A stretch of 64,000 nucleotides of DNA, from NCBI RefSeq assembly GCF_016464365.1, contig NZ_JADCUC010000004.1:124001-188000 (forward strand), read 5' to 3'. Positions within the stretch are counted from its first letter, which is position 1, and every line of letters begins with the position of its first letter. The translations under genes and the position numbers were made by a program. Positions 35,542-42,872 of the stretch are shown in pieces. This stretch comes from Sandaracinobacteroides hominis. Lineage in GTDB: Bacteria > Pseudomonadota > Alphaproteobacteria > Sphingomonadales > Sphingomonadaceae. A model generated the notes under the pieces. The model had not been told where the DNA came from, searched no databases, and saw nothing but the letters and a program-made list of their open reading frames with translations.

Positions 35542-37031
35542 TCCTCTGCCACCCAGGTCTGCGGCAGTTTCTTCGGCAGGGTTACAAGGAACCGGCTCCC
35601 CTCTCCGGACATGCTTTCCAGCGATATGCTGCCGCCCAGCCGTCGCGCAAGCGCCCGCACATGCGCAAGGCCAATTCCCTCGCCCTGCCGATCCTGCACG
35701 CCGGCCCGGCGGAAAGGCTCGAATACCCGCTCCTGATCGGCGGGGGCGATGCCGCGGCCATTGTCGGCAACGCTTACCCGCACCTTGCTGCCCAGATCCT
35801 CTGCCGTGATGTCGATCGTCAGCGGCACGCTGTCCCGCCGGTATTTCACGGCATTGTCGATCAGGTTGGCGAATATCTGCTCCAGCGCAAACCGGTCGCT
35901 TTCGATCTCGGGCATGGGCCCCACCGTCAGCTGCGCCTCCGTCTCTGAAAGCTGCGCCTGCTGCGTCACCGCCAGTCCGCCCAGCAGCGCCGAAAGATCG
36001 ACACGCTCCGCAGCCAGTGTCCGACGCCCCGTGCGCGAAATGGAGAGGATGGCCTTGATCAGGCGGTCCATCCGCGCGGTAGAGGCGCGGATGAACGCCA
36101 GCGCTTCGGGAAGCTCCGCCGACAGCGCCTCGCGCTCGCTGTCCGCCAGCAGGCCGGGCGCTTCCCGCTCCAGCCGCTCCACCAGCTGGGCCGCCTGTCC
36201 CTGCACTTCCTCCAGCTCGGCGGAAAATCCCATGATGTTCACCAGCGGGCTGCGCAGGTCGTGGCTGACGATATAGGCAAAGCGCTGGATCTCCTCATTC
36301 GCCTCGGCAAGATCCTGCGTCCGTTCGGCGACCCGATCCTCCAGCCCGCCCATCAGCCGGCGCACCTCCGCGTTCGCCGTCTCCAGCTCCGCCGCCCGGC
36401 GGCGCAGCGTGGTGATGGAAAGCCCCACCAGCATCGCCGCCATACCCAGCCCGCCAACCCCGATGATCAACACCCAGTCGCCGCTGGCGTCCGCACTCGC
36501 CCGCCGCTGCGCCAGCAGCGCATTCTCATCGTCCGTCATCTGCTGCAGGATGTTGCGGAAATCCTCGGTCAGCTCCAGTCCGACCAGCTGCCGGCCGGCG
36601 CCCCCCTTCACGTCGCCCGTGTCGGCCATCCGGCCAACCGTATCCCACTCGGCCTGCCGCGCCGCCAATACCTGCCGCATCTTCTGCACGCGCGCCTGCT
36701 GCGCGCTGTTGTCCAGCGTCATCCGGCCAAGCCGGTCGACATTGGGCCAGATATCGGCGCGCGCCCGCTCATAGCGCTGGCGAAAGACCGGATGCCCGGT
36801 CAGCAGATAGCCACGCTGTGCCGAATTGGCCTCGGTCACGGCAATGTGCAGCGCCGCACCCGCCGCCAGCACCTCCAGCGTATGCGCCACGCTGGCATTC
36901 TGTTCCGCGTTCAGCCGCACCATCCGCACGGTCATCGCGCCAGCCAGGATCACCAGCAGCAAGCCAAGCCCCAGCGTCCACCATTCGGCGATATGCCGGC
37001 GGGAGATGGGCGTTTTCCCCAGCATGTTCAT
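35538..37031 (-). CDS. CHASE3 sensor histidine kinase, KipF-like
   Basis: A 497-residue membrane kinase. TM1 is at ~15-32 (WTLGLGLLLVILAGAMTV), a periplasmic CHASE3 domain at ~38-170 (LHIAVTEANSAQRGYLLTG) and TM2 at ~178-200. A coiled coil (TANAEVRRLMGGLEDRVAERTQDLAEANEE) follows, then HisKA H-box FAYIVSHDLRSPLVNIMG and HATPase with FANLIDNAVKYRR, VSVADNGRGI and GEGIGLAHVRALA. It heads a three-gene operon with the response regulator and the PakF-like kinase. I see no sigma-EcfG site in front of it, so it may be constitutive. Confidence 0.82.
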   Translation of the reverse strand: MNMLGKTPISRRHIAEWWTLGLGLLLVILAGAMTVRMVRLNAEQNASVAHTLEVLAAGAALHIAVTEANSAQRGYLLTGHPVFRQRYERARADIWPNVDRLGRMTLDNSAQQARVQKMRQVLAARQAEWDTVGRMADTGDVKGGAGRQLVGLELTEDFRNILQQMTDDENALLAQRRASADASGDWVLIIGVGGLGMAAMLVGLSITTLRRRAAELETANAEVRRLMGGLEDRVAERTQDLAEANEEIQRFAYIVSHDLRSPLVNIMGFSAELEEVQGQAAQLVERLEREAPGLLADSEREALSAELPEALAFIRASTARMDRLIKAILSISRTGRRTLAAERVDLSALLGGLAVTQQAQLSETEAQLTVGPMPEIESDRFALEQIFANLIDNAVKYRRDSVPLTIDITAEDLGSKVRVSVADNGRGIAPADQERVFEPFRRAGVQDRQGEGIGLAHVRALARRLGGSISLESMSGEGSRFLVTLPKKLPQTWVAEE

Positions 37032-37103
37032 GCGCTTCGGCTATCCATGATCGTCACTCTGCACCGCAAGCCAGCCCAGGCAAGGGCGGCCGCCCCCAGA
37101 CGC

Positions 37104-37134
37104 AAAAAAATGCCGGCGGTCAAGACCGCCGGCA
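37104..37134 (-). terminator. Intrinsic terminator of the 115-aa acidic protein gene
   Basis: An 11-bp perfect stem (37111-37121 with 37124-37134) is followed, in the minus direction, by seven T residues (A at 37104-37110). Confidence 0.88.
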
Positions 37135-37154
37135 GTTCAGGGTCGCTCCTGTCC

Positions 37155-37502
37155 TCAGGCAGCGCGCAGCCGCTGCCACCAGCGCCGGGGTGTCGGCCCC
37201 TCGCTGTCGGATTCCGTCTCCAGAGTCTGTATCGCCATGCGGATGCGGTCCAGCAGCTCGGCATCCGCATCCTGCAGCGCCGGATCGGTCGGCGTCATGC
37301 CTTCCTGATCGGCCACCTGACGGTCGGTCAGGTCCTGCTCCCATTCCGTCAGAAAACGCTTCTTCTGGGCGTGCGACAATCCGGGATCGGCCACAATGGC
37401 TTCCGGATCTGCATAATAGGCCGCAGGATCGGTCAACGCCGTTTCGAAATCGTCGCCCTCGCTCGCGATATCCCGCGCCTCGGCGCTTGTGCTCTTGATC
37501 AT
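37155..37502 (-). CDS. Acidic 115-aa protein of the stress regulon, unknown function
   Basis: A small cytoplasmic protein rich in Asp/Glu/Ala (MIKSTSAEARDIASEG; DDFETALTDPAAYYADPEAIVADPGLSH; KKRFLTEWEQDLTDRQVAD) with a basic tail (PTPRRWWQRLRAA). No domain is recognised. The segment around residues 36-62 (ADPGLSHAQKKRFLTEWEQDL) looks like a small conserved helix seen in alphaproteobacterial hypothetical proteins. It has its own sigma-EcfG promoter and terminator between phyR and the kinase operon, so it is a direct GSR target. Confidence 0.75.
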   Translation of the reverse strand: MIKSTSAEARDIASEGDDFETALTDPAAYYADPEAIVADPGLSHAQKKRFLTEWEQDLTDRQVADQEGMTPTDPALQDADAELLDRIRMAIQTLETESDSEGPTPRRWWQRLRAA

Positions 37503-37579
37503 CGCCCAGCTCCCTCGCGAACCTTGTTCCGGTACCGCCTCCAGACCCGCAGGGGAGCGGCCGGAGGCGGCATCACAAC

Positions 37580-37604
37580 AACCTTTGCGGGCGCCGATTG
37601 TTCC
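37580..37604 (-). promoter_or_regulatory. Sigma-EcfG promoter of the 115-aa gene
   Basis: On the minus strand GGAAC (37604-37600), 16 nt, then GGTT (ending 37580). The -10 element is ~78 nt upstream of the start at 37502. Confidence 0.75.
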
Positions 37605-37607
37605 CGG

Positions 37608-38366
37608 TCAGGCGGCGGGCGCAAGCTCCGGATAGCGCGCCATCAGCGCCTGCCCGATGGTCGCCACCACCGTTTCCGGTTCGAATGGCTTGGTAACCAG
37701 GAAGGTCGGCTCGGGCCGCTCTCCGGTCAGCAGGCGCTCGGGATAGGCGGTGATAAAGATCACCGGCACATCGAAGCGCTCCAGAATGTCCCTGGCGGCA
37801 TCCAGCCCCGAAGAACCGTCGGCCAGCTGGATATCGGCCAGCACCAGGTCGGGCCGAACCCGCTCGGCCTCGGCCACCGCTTCGTCGCGGGTCATCGCCG
37901 TCGCCGCCACGTCATGGCCCATATCCTCCACGATCTGCTCCAGATGCATGGAGATCACCGGCTCATCCTCGATGATCAGCACGCGAGAGCGGATCGCGGC
38001 GGCAATTTCCGCGCGCGCACTGGCCACCGCCTGCGCCACGTCGGCCTGCTCTATCCCAAGAATGGCGCCCGCATCTTCCATGCCGAACCCTTCCACCGCC
38101 GTCAGCAGCAGCGCATGGCGGCCCGCGTTCGGCAGCCCGCCGGCCTGCTGGTGCGGAGACCAATAGGCGTGGAACAGCCGAAACAGATCGCGCTTGGGGT
38201 GGGTCGTGCCAGCCAGCGTGTCCGGCGCCTCCACCAATGTTTCCAGCACCGCGCGGACATAGGCGTCCCCGCTCTTCTGCGATCCGGAAAGCGCCCGCGC
38301 ATAGCGCCTAAGATAGGGCAGCTGCGGTCCCAGAAGGTCTCGCATCGAACTCGTATTGCCCATCAT
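37608..38366 (-). CDS. phyR: PhyR, anti-anti-sigma response regulator
   Basis: A 252-residue GSR master regulator. The N-terminal ~125 residues form the sigma-like (SL) domain that mimics EcfG to sequester NepR (LLGPQLPYLRRYARALSGSQKSGDAYVRAVLETL, LLLTAVEGFGMEDAGAIL). The C-terminal receiver has VLIIEDEPVISMHLE, phosphoacceptor Asp ~178 in LVLADIQL, and the FATGUY-type output loop PVIFITAYPERLLTGERPEP-T-FLVTKPF. Two ATGs (38366, 38363) are possible behind AGAGGGG. It diverges from nepR-ecfG with a sigma-EcfG promoter on each side. Confidence 0.95.
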   Translation of the reverse strand: MMGNTSSMRDLLGPQLPYLRRYARALSGSQKSGDAYVRAVLETLVEAPDTLAGTTHPKRDLFRLFHAYWSPHQQAGGLPNAGRHALLLTAVEGFGMEDAGAILGIEQADVAQAVASARAEIAAAIRSRVLIIEDEPVISMHLEQIVEDMGHDVAATAMTRDEAVAEAERVRPDLVLADIQLADGSSGLDAARDILERFDVPVIFITAYPERLLTGERPEPTFLVTKPFEPETVVATIGQALMARYPELAPAA

Positions 38367-38398
38367 GTCCCCTCTGGCGTGAAATTGTTCCGCACAAA

Positions 38399-38423
38399 AA
38401 CCGCGTGCCTTGGGAAAAGTTCC
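38399..38423 (-). promoter_or_regulatory. Sigma-EcfG promoter of phyR
   Basis: On the minus strand GGAAC (38423-38419), 16 nt, then GGTT (ending 38399), 33 nt upstream of the phyR start. Its -35 is part of a perfect 10-bp inverted repeat with the -35 of the nepR promoter. Confidence 0.8.
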
Positions 38424-38444
38424 GCAGCCCTGAGAAAAGTTTGC

Positions 38445-38469
38445 GGAACTTTACCGGCCATGGTCCGTT
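38445..38469 (+). promoter_or_regulatory. Sigma-EcfG promoter of nepR-ecfG
   Basis: GGAAC at 38445 and CGTT at 38466 with a 16-nt spacer are a full consensus match, 71 nt upstream of the nepR ATG. It implies autoregulation of the sigma factor and its anti-sigma factor. Confidence 0.88.
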
Positions 38470-38539
38470 CCCGGTCAGACAGTGCACAACGGCCGCGTGA
38501 CATGTAGGTGCGTGGCAGGCGGATTTCAGGGGTCTGATT

Positions 38540-38767
38540 ATGGATAACCACAAGCGTCCGGAGCCTTCGGGGCCGGAATTGAAGGCGGCAGACGTTCCGC
38601 GCGGCCGGACAGCGCCGGGAAAGGCCGACCCAATCGCAGACGGGCTGCGCCGGCTGTGGGCCGATGCCGAGGCCGAGCCGATCCCCGATGATTTCCTCGA
38701 CATCCTCGATCGTGTCGACGCCGCGCGTGCCACGCCGACCAATTCCCAGTCTGAGGGCCAGGCATGA
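38540..38767 (+). CDS. nepR: NepR anti-sigma factor
   Basis: A 75-residue protein. The conserved NepR core is IADGLRRLWADAEAEPIPDDFLDILDRVDAA (~residues 33-62), with the hallmark EPIPD. The N- and C-terminal tails are disordered. It binds and inhibits EcfG until phosphorylated PhyR takes it away. The stop overlaps the ecfG start (ATGA), giving stoichiometric coupling. Confidence 0.93.
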   Translation: MDNHKRPEPSGPELKAADVPRGRTAPGKADPIADGLRRLWADAEAEPIPDDFLDILDRVDAARATPTNSQSEGQA

Positions 38768-39348
38768 TGGCCACCGCAGAAAGGCCGGCCGAAGGCCGCG
38801 GTGCCTCGAACGACGCCCGCTTCCGCGCCGATCTCGTCGCCATCGTCCCGTCGCTGCGCGCGTTCGCCCGCGGCCTCTGCGGCAACCGCGATCTCGCCGA
38901 CGATCTCGCGCAAGAGGCGTTGGTAAAGGCCTGGGCCGCACGCGACAGCTTCACCCCCGGCACCAACTTCCGCGCCTGGATCTTCCGCATCCTGCGCAAC
39001 CATTTCTACACCGTGGCCGTCGTCGCCCGCCGGTTCGTGCCCTACGATCCCGATGTCCCCGCCCACACCCAGCATAGCATGCCCACGCAGGGCGGCGGCA
39101 TCCTGCTCGCAGATCTGCAGCGCGGCCTCTCCACCCTGCCGGCAGAACAGCGCGAAGCGCTGGTGCTGATGGAATCCGGACTGCAGTGGGAGGAAATCGC
39201 CGACGTGATGGATTGCCCGCTCGGCACCGTCAAAAGCCGCATAACCCGCGGCCGCACCGCACTGAAGCGCTACATGGATGGCCCCGAAGACCAACCGTCG
39301 CGACCTGCTCGCGCCGAAAGATCCGATCCCTCGCTTCCGGCTACCTGA
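38764..39348 (+). CDS. ecfG: EcfG general stress ECF sigma factor
   Basis: A 194-residue ECF15-type sigma factor. Region 2 is RADLVAIVPSLRAFARGLCGN-RDLADDLAQEALVKAWA (~24-62) with FRAWIFRILRNHFYT. Region 4 is LSTLPAEQREALVLMESGLQWEEIADVMDCPLGTVKSRITRGR (~122-165). It directs RNA polymerase to GGAAC-N16/17-SGTT promoters, eight of which lie in this window. Start ATG at 38764 (a second ATG follows at 38767). It sits between nepR and phyP. Confidence 0.95.
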   Translation: MMATAERPAEGRGASNDARFRADLVAIVPSLRAFARGLCGNRDLADDLAQEALVKAWAARDSFTPGTNFRAWIFRILRNHFYTVAVVARRFVPYDPDVPAHTQHSMPTQGGGILLADLQRGLSTLPAEQREALVLMESGLQWEEIADVMDCPLGTVKSRITRGRTALKRYMDGPEDQPSRPARAERSDPSLPAT

Positions 39349-39354
39349 CAACCG

Positions 39355-41121
39355 GTGCCGTACGAGCGGATCTCCCTTCCCGGTCTGGATGGAATAACCC
39401 GCCGCAGCGGGATCCGCAGGGTGTTGCTCATCATCCTCGCGGTTTCGCTGCTGCCACTCGCCATCCTCGCCACCTGGAACGGCGTCGCCCGCATCCGCCT
39501 CGATGCGCAGGAGCAGCAGCAGAAACTGGCCGAGGCGGCAGCCCTGACGGCCTCGTCAGAGCTGAACGTCATCCACGCCGCCCAGGGCATCCTCACCCTG
39601 CTTTCCGCCAACCCCGATGTCCGTTCGTCCGATGCCGAACGCTGCAGCAAGCCGCTCGCCACCATCGTCGGCGCCTTCCCGGTCTATTCCTATCTCACCT
39701 TCATCGACGCGGACGGACGCATCCGCTGCGCCAGCAATCCCGAAGCCATCGGCGGCGACATCACCCATTATCCCTATTGGGCGCAGATGCCTCGCACGCA
39801 TTTCAACGTCTCCAAGCCGCTCTATGGCGAATTCTCGAAGCGCGAGGTGCTGTGGGCCATGCTCCCCGTCAACGGCCCGGACGGAGAGTTCGAGGGCGTG
39901 CTCAGCGCCTCCATCGATCTCGCCTGGCTGAAGCGGCTGATCGCCACCCGCAACTCGCGGGACGATACCATCGTCCTTCTCGTCGACGGCAACGGACGGG
40001 TGGTCGCCTCCAGCCGCCCGGTCAGCTGGAGCCGCATCCCCCTGCCGACCGACAGCAGCAACGCCCGCTCCGTCCGCGACAGCCAGGGCCAGATCTGGGA
40101 TTATGCCGTCGCCCCGCTGCACGTCGGCACCGCAGATCTGAAGGGCAAGGCGACAGGCGCCTCCTACAATATCATCTACGCCGCACCGCAGCCGGGCGTC
40201 TTCGGCCCGCGCTGGTGGATCGCCGCTTCCACCTTCGCACTTCCGGTGCTGGCGCTGTTCCTCGCCTCGGTCGCCATCTGGTTCGGCGCCAATCGCGCCA
40301 TCCTGCGCTGGATCGGCCATCTGGGCCGGCTGGCGCACGACATCGGCGAAGGCAAGCTGCGCACCGGCGACGATCGCTTTGCCGCCGCGCCCGACGAGAT
40401 CCGCGGCCTCGCCGCCGATCTCCACGGCATGGCCCGCGCCATCTCCGAACGCGACAAGCAGGTGTCCGACAATCTCAGCTACCAGCGCGCCCTTACGTTC
40501 GAGCTGCACCACCGCGTCCGCAACAACCTGCAGATCATCGCCAGCTATGTGCGCCTGCAGATCGACTCCCTTCCCAAGGACAACCGCGCGCCCGGCCTCG
40601 AAAACCTGCGCCTGCGCGTCGGGGCCCTCGCCCTCGTCCACCGCCTGCTGTTCGACAGTTCGGAAAATGCCGCACTGTCCACCTCGCGGCTGGTCGAACC
40701 GCTCTGCCGCCTGCTCAGCCAGGACGACGGCGTCTTCGCCGGCTTCAACATCCTGTGCGAGATCGAGGACCATGCCGTGGTGATCGACACCGCCATCCCG
40801 CTCACGCTGTGGATCGTAGAGGCCGCAGACCGGCTCGCGCTCCGCGGGTGTCCAGGCGGCAGCGGAGAGATCGTGATCTCGCTGAATGCGGGCGAGAAGG
40901 GCCTCACCATTGGCGTCGAAGGCTCCGGCCTCGGCCCCGCCATCCCGCCCGAACGCGCCGCTGCCCGCCTGCTCGACAACATCTCCCGCCAGCTGGGCGG
41001 CCGCCTCGAACAGGTGGAGCTCAGCGCCAGCGCCGCCGCCATCACCATCCACCTCGGCAATCGCCCCTATTCCGGGAACAATCCCGAAGCGCCTCCGTTG
41101 GAAACCCACAGCACAGACTGA
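39355..41121 (+). CDS. phyP: PhyP-like HRXXN membrane kinase/phosphatase with degenerate ATPase domain
   Basis: A 588-residue membrane protein: TM1 ~22-40 (VLLIILAVSLLPLAILATW), a periplasmic sensor of ~220 residues, TM2 ~288-308 and a HAMP-like segment. A HisKA_2 domain follows with H-box LTFELHHRVRNNLQIIASYVRLQ. The ATPase region lacks a canonical N-box (TLWIVEAADRLALRG instead of ELxTNAxKY) and has poor G-boxes, so kinase activity is doubtful. It directly follows ecfG, as PhyP does in Sphingomonas melonis Fr1, where it acts negatively on PhyR, probably as phosphatase. Start GTG at 39355, 6 bp after the ecfG stop. Symbol by homology and position. Confidence 0.78.
   Translation: MPYERISLPGLDGITRRSGIRRVLLIILAVSLLPLAILATWNGVARIRLDAQEQQQKLAEAAALTASSELNVIHAAQGILTLLSANPDVRSSDAERCSKPLATIVGAFPVYSYLTFIDADGRIRCASNPEAIGGDITHYPYWAQMPRTHFNVSKPLYGEFSKREVLWAMLPVNGPDGEFEGVLSASIDLAWLKRLIATRNSRDDTIVLLVDGNGRVVASSRPVSWSRIPLPTDSSNARSVRDSQGQIWDYAVAPLHVGTADLKGKATGASYNIIYAAPQPGVFGPRWWIAASTFALPVLALFLASVAIWFGANRAILRWIGHLGRLAHDIGEGKLRTGDDRFAAAPDEIRGLAADLHGMARAISERDKQVSDNLSYQRALTFELHHRVRNNLQIIASYVRLQIDSLPKDNRAPGLENLRLRVGALALVHRLLFDSSENAALSTSRLVEPLCRLLSQDDGVFAGFNILCEIEDHAVVIDTAIPLTLWIVEAADRLALRGCPGGSGEIVISLNAGEKGLTIGVEGSGLGPAIPPERAAARLLDNISRQLGGRLEQVELSASAAAITIHLGNRPYSGNNPEAPPLETHSTD
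41075..41099 (+). promoter_or_regulatory. Sigma-EcfG promoter inside the 3' end of phyP
   Basis: GGAAC at 41075 and CGTT at 41096 with a 16-nt spacer are a full consensus match. The site overlaps the last codons of phyP and would drive the DUF1328 gene and probably dps. Confidence 0.85.
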
Positions 41122-41175
41122 TCGTCCCAGAGACGGCCGTTCTGAAGATACATGTTTCACGGAAGGAGAATTGCC

Positions 41176-41349
41176 ATGCTCGGATGGGCACTGGGCTTTC
41201 TGGCCATTGCGCTTCTGACAGCGCTGTTCGGCTTCGGCGGGATCGCCACCGCTTCCGCCGGAATCGCACAGATTCTGTTCTACATCTTCATTGCGCTCTT
41301 CGTGATCGGCATCATCGCCTCGATGGTCCGTGGCCGAAGCCCGCTATAG
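41176..41349 (+). CDS. DUF1328 small membrane protein
   Basis: A 57-residue protein with two hydrophobic helices ([22 protein letters not shown] and [22 protein letters not shown]), matching the DUF1328/YtjA family. The ATG at 41176 follows AAGGAGAA. It is expressed from the sigma-EcfG promoter within phyP. The function is unknown; the family is often osmotic- or stress-induced. Confidence 0.85.
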   Translation: MLGWALGFLAIALLTALFGFGGIATASAGIAQILFYIFIALFVIGIIASMVRGRSPL

Positions 41350-41365
41350 TAAAAAGGCTCCGATA

Positions 41366-41878
41366 ATGGCTACGCAGATGAAACGCACCGACACGCACGA
41401 AGGCGCCGCCTTCAAGCCGAAAACCGGACTTTCCGCCGGCGCCTATGCAGCCGTCGCAGACGCGATGGGGCATGTGCTCGCCGACAGCTACCAGATGTTC
41501 ATCAAGACGCAGGGCGTCCACTGGAACGTCGCCGGGCCGAACTTCTTCGGCCTGCACAAGCTGACGGAAGCCCAGTATGAGGATCTCTATGCGGCGATCG
41601 ACAAGATCGCCGAACGGATCCGCGCCCTCGGCCAGCCGGCGCCCGCCAGCTATACCAGCTATGGCAAGATGGGCCGTATCCGCGACGAGGAAGGCGATGG
41701 CGATGCCGACAAGCAGGTGAGCATGCTCATCCGCGACAACGGCCTGCTCTGCCAGACCCTGCGCGAGGCGGTGGATGTCGCCGAAAAGAACAACGACGTC
41801 GTCACCGCAGACCTGCTCACCGGCAGGCTCGCCCAGCACGAGCAGAACAGCTGGATGCTGCAGATGATCGTGAACTGA
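41366..41878 (+). CDS. dps: Dps-family DNA-binding ferroxidase
   Basis: A 170-residue Dps/ferritin-like protein forming dodecamers that oxidise and store iron and protect DNA. The ferroxidase motif is TQGVHWNVAGPNFFGLHKLTEAQYEDLYAAIDKIAERIRALG (~46-90), with the expected His, Asp and Glu. The Lys-rich N-terminus (TQMKRTDTHEGAAFKPK) fits DNA binding. The ATG at 41366 is 16 nt after the DUF1328 stop with AAAAGG between, so it is probably co-transcribed from the sigma-EcfG promoter at 41075. Confidence 0.88.
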   Translation: MATQMKRTDTHEGAAFKPKTGLSAGAYAAVADAMGHVLADSYQMFIKTQGVHWNVAGPNFFGLHKLTEAQYEDLYAAIDKIAERIRALGQPAPASYTSYGKMGRIRDEEGDGDADKQVSMLIRDNGLLCQTLREAVDVAEKNNDVVTADLLTGRLAQHEQNSWMLQMIVN

Positions 41879-41913
41879 TTTCCCTCGGCGCCCCGCGCCG
41901 CAAGACGCCAGCT

Positions 41914-41943
41914 TTTCCCGATCGCGCCCCCCTGATCGGGAAA
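41914..41943. terminator. Stem-loop after dps
   Basis: A perfect 10-bp inverted repeat (41914-41923 with 41934-41943) lies ~35 nt after the dps stop. It is the first of two hairpins in the dps/ArsR convergent gap. Confidence 0.6.
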
Positions 41944-41947
41944 CAGC

Positions 41948-41982
41948 GAAGGGGCCGGTGACGAGGGGTCGCCGGCCCCTTC
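41948..41982. terminator. Bidirectional terminator between dps and the ArsR gene
   Basis: An 11-bp stem (41948-41958 with 41972-41982) lies in the convergent gap just before the ArsR stop. A T-rich run (TTCTTC) follows on the plus side. Confidence 0.65.
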
Positions 41983-41983
41983 T

Positions 41984-42307
41984 TCATGCCTTCTCCACCA
42001 GCGCCGCCAGGCGGTCGGTGCGGGCTTCCCAGAGGTTCCGCTGCGCCGCCAGCCAGGCTTCCGCCTCGGCCAACCGCTCCGGCCGCAGGGCGCAGGTGCG
42101 CACCCGCCCGTCCTTGCGCGTCTGCACCAGTCCCGAGGCTTCCAGAACCTTCAGATGCTTCAGAAAGGTCGGCAGCCCGATCCGGAACGGCTGCGCCAGC
42201 TCCTTCACGCTGGCAGGGCCCGCCCCCAGCCGCGCCAGCATTCCCCTGCGGGTCGGGTCCGCCAGTGCATGATAGGCCGAATCGAGATGCGCGAGATTGT
42301 TTGCCAT
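41984..42307 (-). CDS. ArsR-family repressor
   Basis: A 107-residue winged-helix regulator (YHALADPTRRGMLARLGAGPASVKELAQPFRIGLPTFLKHLKVLEASGLVQTRKDGRVRTCAL). It lacks the metal-binding ELCVCD-type motif of helix 3, so it is probably not a metal sensor. It resembles ArsR proteins that usually precede an SRPBCC/AHSA1 gene, but no such partner follows here. The ATG at 42307 was selected by HTH position; a perfect inverted repeat directly upstream suggests autorepression. Confidence 0.85.
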   Translation of the reverse strand: MANNLAHLDSAYHALADPTRRGMLARLGAGPASVKELAQPFRIGLPTFLKHLKVLEASGLVQTRKDGRVRTCALRPERLAEAEAWLAAQRNLWEARTDRLAALVEKA

Positions 42308-42308
42308 A

Positions 42309-42335
42309 TGGCGAACTTTATCCAATGGTTCGCCA
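42309..42335. promoter_or_regulatory. ArsR autoregulatory operator
   Basis: Perfect 8-bp arms TGGCGAAC (42309-42316) and GTTCGCCA (42328-42335) are separated by 11 bp, immediately upstream of the ArsR start. Binding by that ArsR protein is inference. Confidence 0.75.
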
Positions 42336-42360
42336 ACCGGCAATCTATTTCCACAAACAA

Positions 42361-42397
42361 AAAAGGGCCGCTGCGCTCCCCGCGCAGCGGCCCTTTT
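42361..42397. terminator. Bidirectional terminator
   Basis: A 12-bp perfect stem (42365-42376 with 42382-42393) is flanked by AAAA on the left and TTTT on the right. It ends the minus-strand gene at 42411 and could also stop plus-strand transcription. Confidence 0.85.
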
Positions 42398-42410
42398 CAC
42401 ATGTGACGCC

Positions 42411-42734
42411 TCAGTTCGAAGCGCTGCCGTCGTCGCCCGGCTTGGTCACGCTCACCGTCGGCACCTCAATGGTCTTTTTCTCGGTGCCCACGTTCACGTC
42501 CGCGGTTTCAACCTGCACCGTCGGCACTTCGCCACCGGTCACAGCCACCTCAGGTGCTTCCAGCTTGCCCGACGTATCGACGTTGAACAGCCCCAGCGCC
42601 CAGGCTATCGCCAGCGCCAGCACCGCCACCAGAACCACGCCGAAGATCACCCCGCCCGGTCCACGCTCCTCGCGATAGACCATTTCCCGGCGCTCCGGCT
42701 CCACATAAACCTTGTCTTCCCGATGCGTTGCCAT
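42411..42734 (-). CDS. Single-span membrane protein of the stress regulon
   Basis: A 107-residue protein: a charged N-terminus (REDKVYVEPERREMVYREERG), one membrane helix at ~29-50 (VIFGVVLVAVLALAIAWALGLF), and an acidic, Val/Thr-rich outer tail (EVPTVQVETADVNVG, EVPTVSVTKPGDD). No recognised domain. A sigma-EcfG promoter precedes it and a terminator follows. An envelope role is inferred from topology only. Confidence 0.78.
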   Translation of the reverse strand: MATHREDKVYVEPERREMVYREERGPGGVIFGVVLVAVLALAIAWALGLFNVDTSGKLEAPEVAVTGGEVPTVQVETADVNVGTEKKTIEVPTVSVTKPGDDGSASN

Positions 42735-42763
42735 TTCGGCCTCCTCTGATCATCTGCACATGC

Positions 42764-42789
42764 AACGCCCCGCGCCCCCGCATTGTTCC
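42764..42789 (-). promoter_or_regulatory. Sigma-EcfG promoter of the 107-aa membrane protein gene
   Basis: On the minus strand GGAAC (42789-42785), 17 nt, then CGTT (ending 42764), 30 nt upstream of the ATG. Confidence 0.8.
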
Positions 42790-42794
42790 ACCAG

Positions 42795-42829
42795 AAAAGA
42801 GGCCCGGCGCCTTCCTGCACCGGGCCTCT
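42795..42829 (-). terminator. Terminator of the 97-aa secreted protein gene
   Basis: A 10-bp stem (42798-42807 with 42820-42829) is followed, in the minus direction, by a short T-run (complement of 42795-42798). Confidence 0.7.
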
Positions 42830-42872
42830 CCCCTCTCTCGCGACCCTGCAGGCCGTCAGGAGACCGTACGGC

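Noticed and set aside
38382-38391. Additional GGAAC (minus strand) closer to phyR
   Set aside because: At the correct spacing the -10 position reads GGAC instead of SGTT, so it is not a convincing EcfG promoter.
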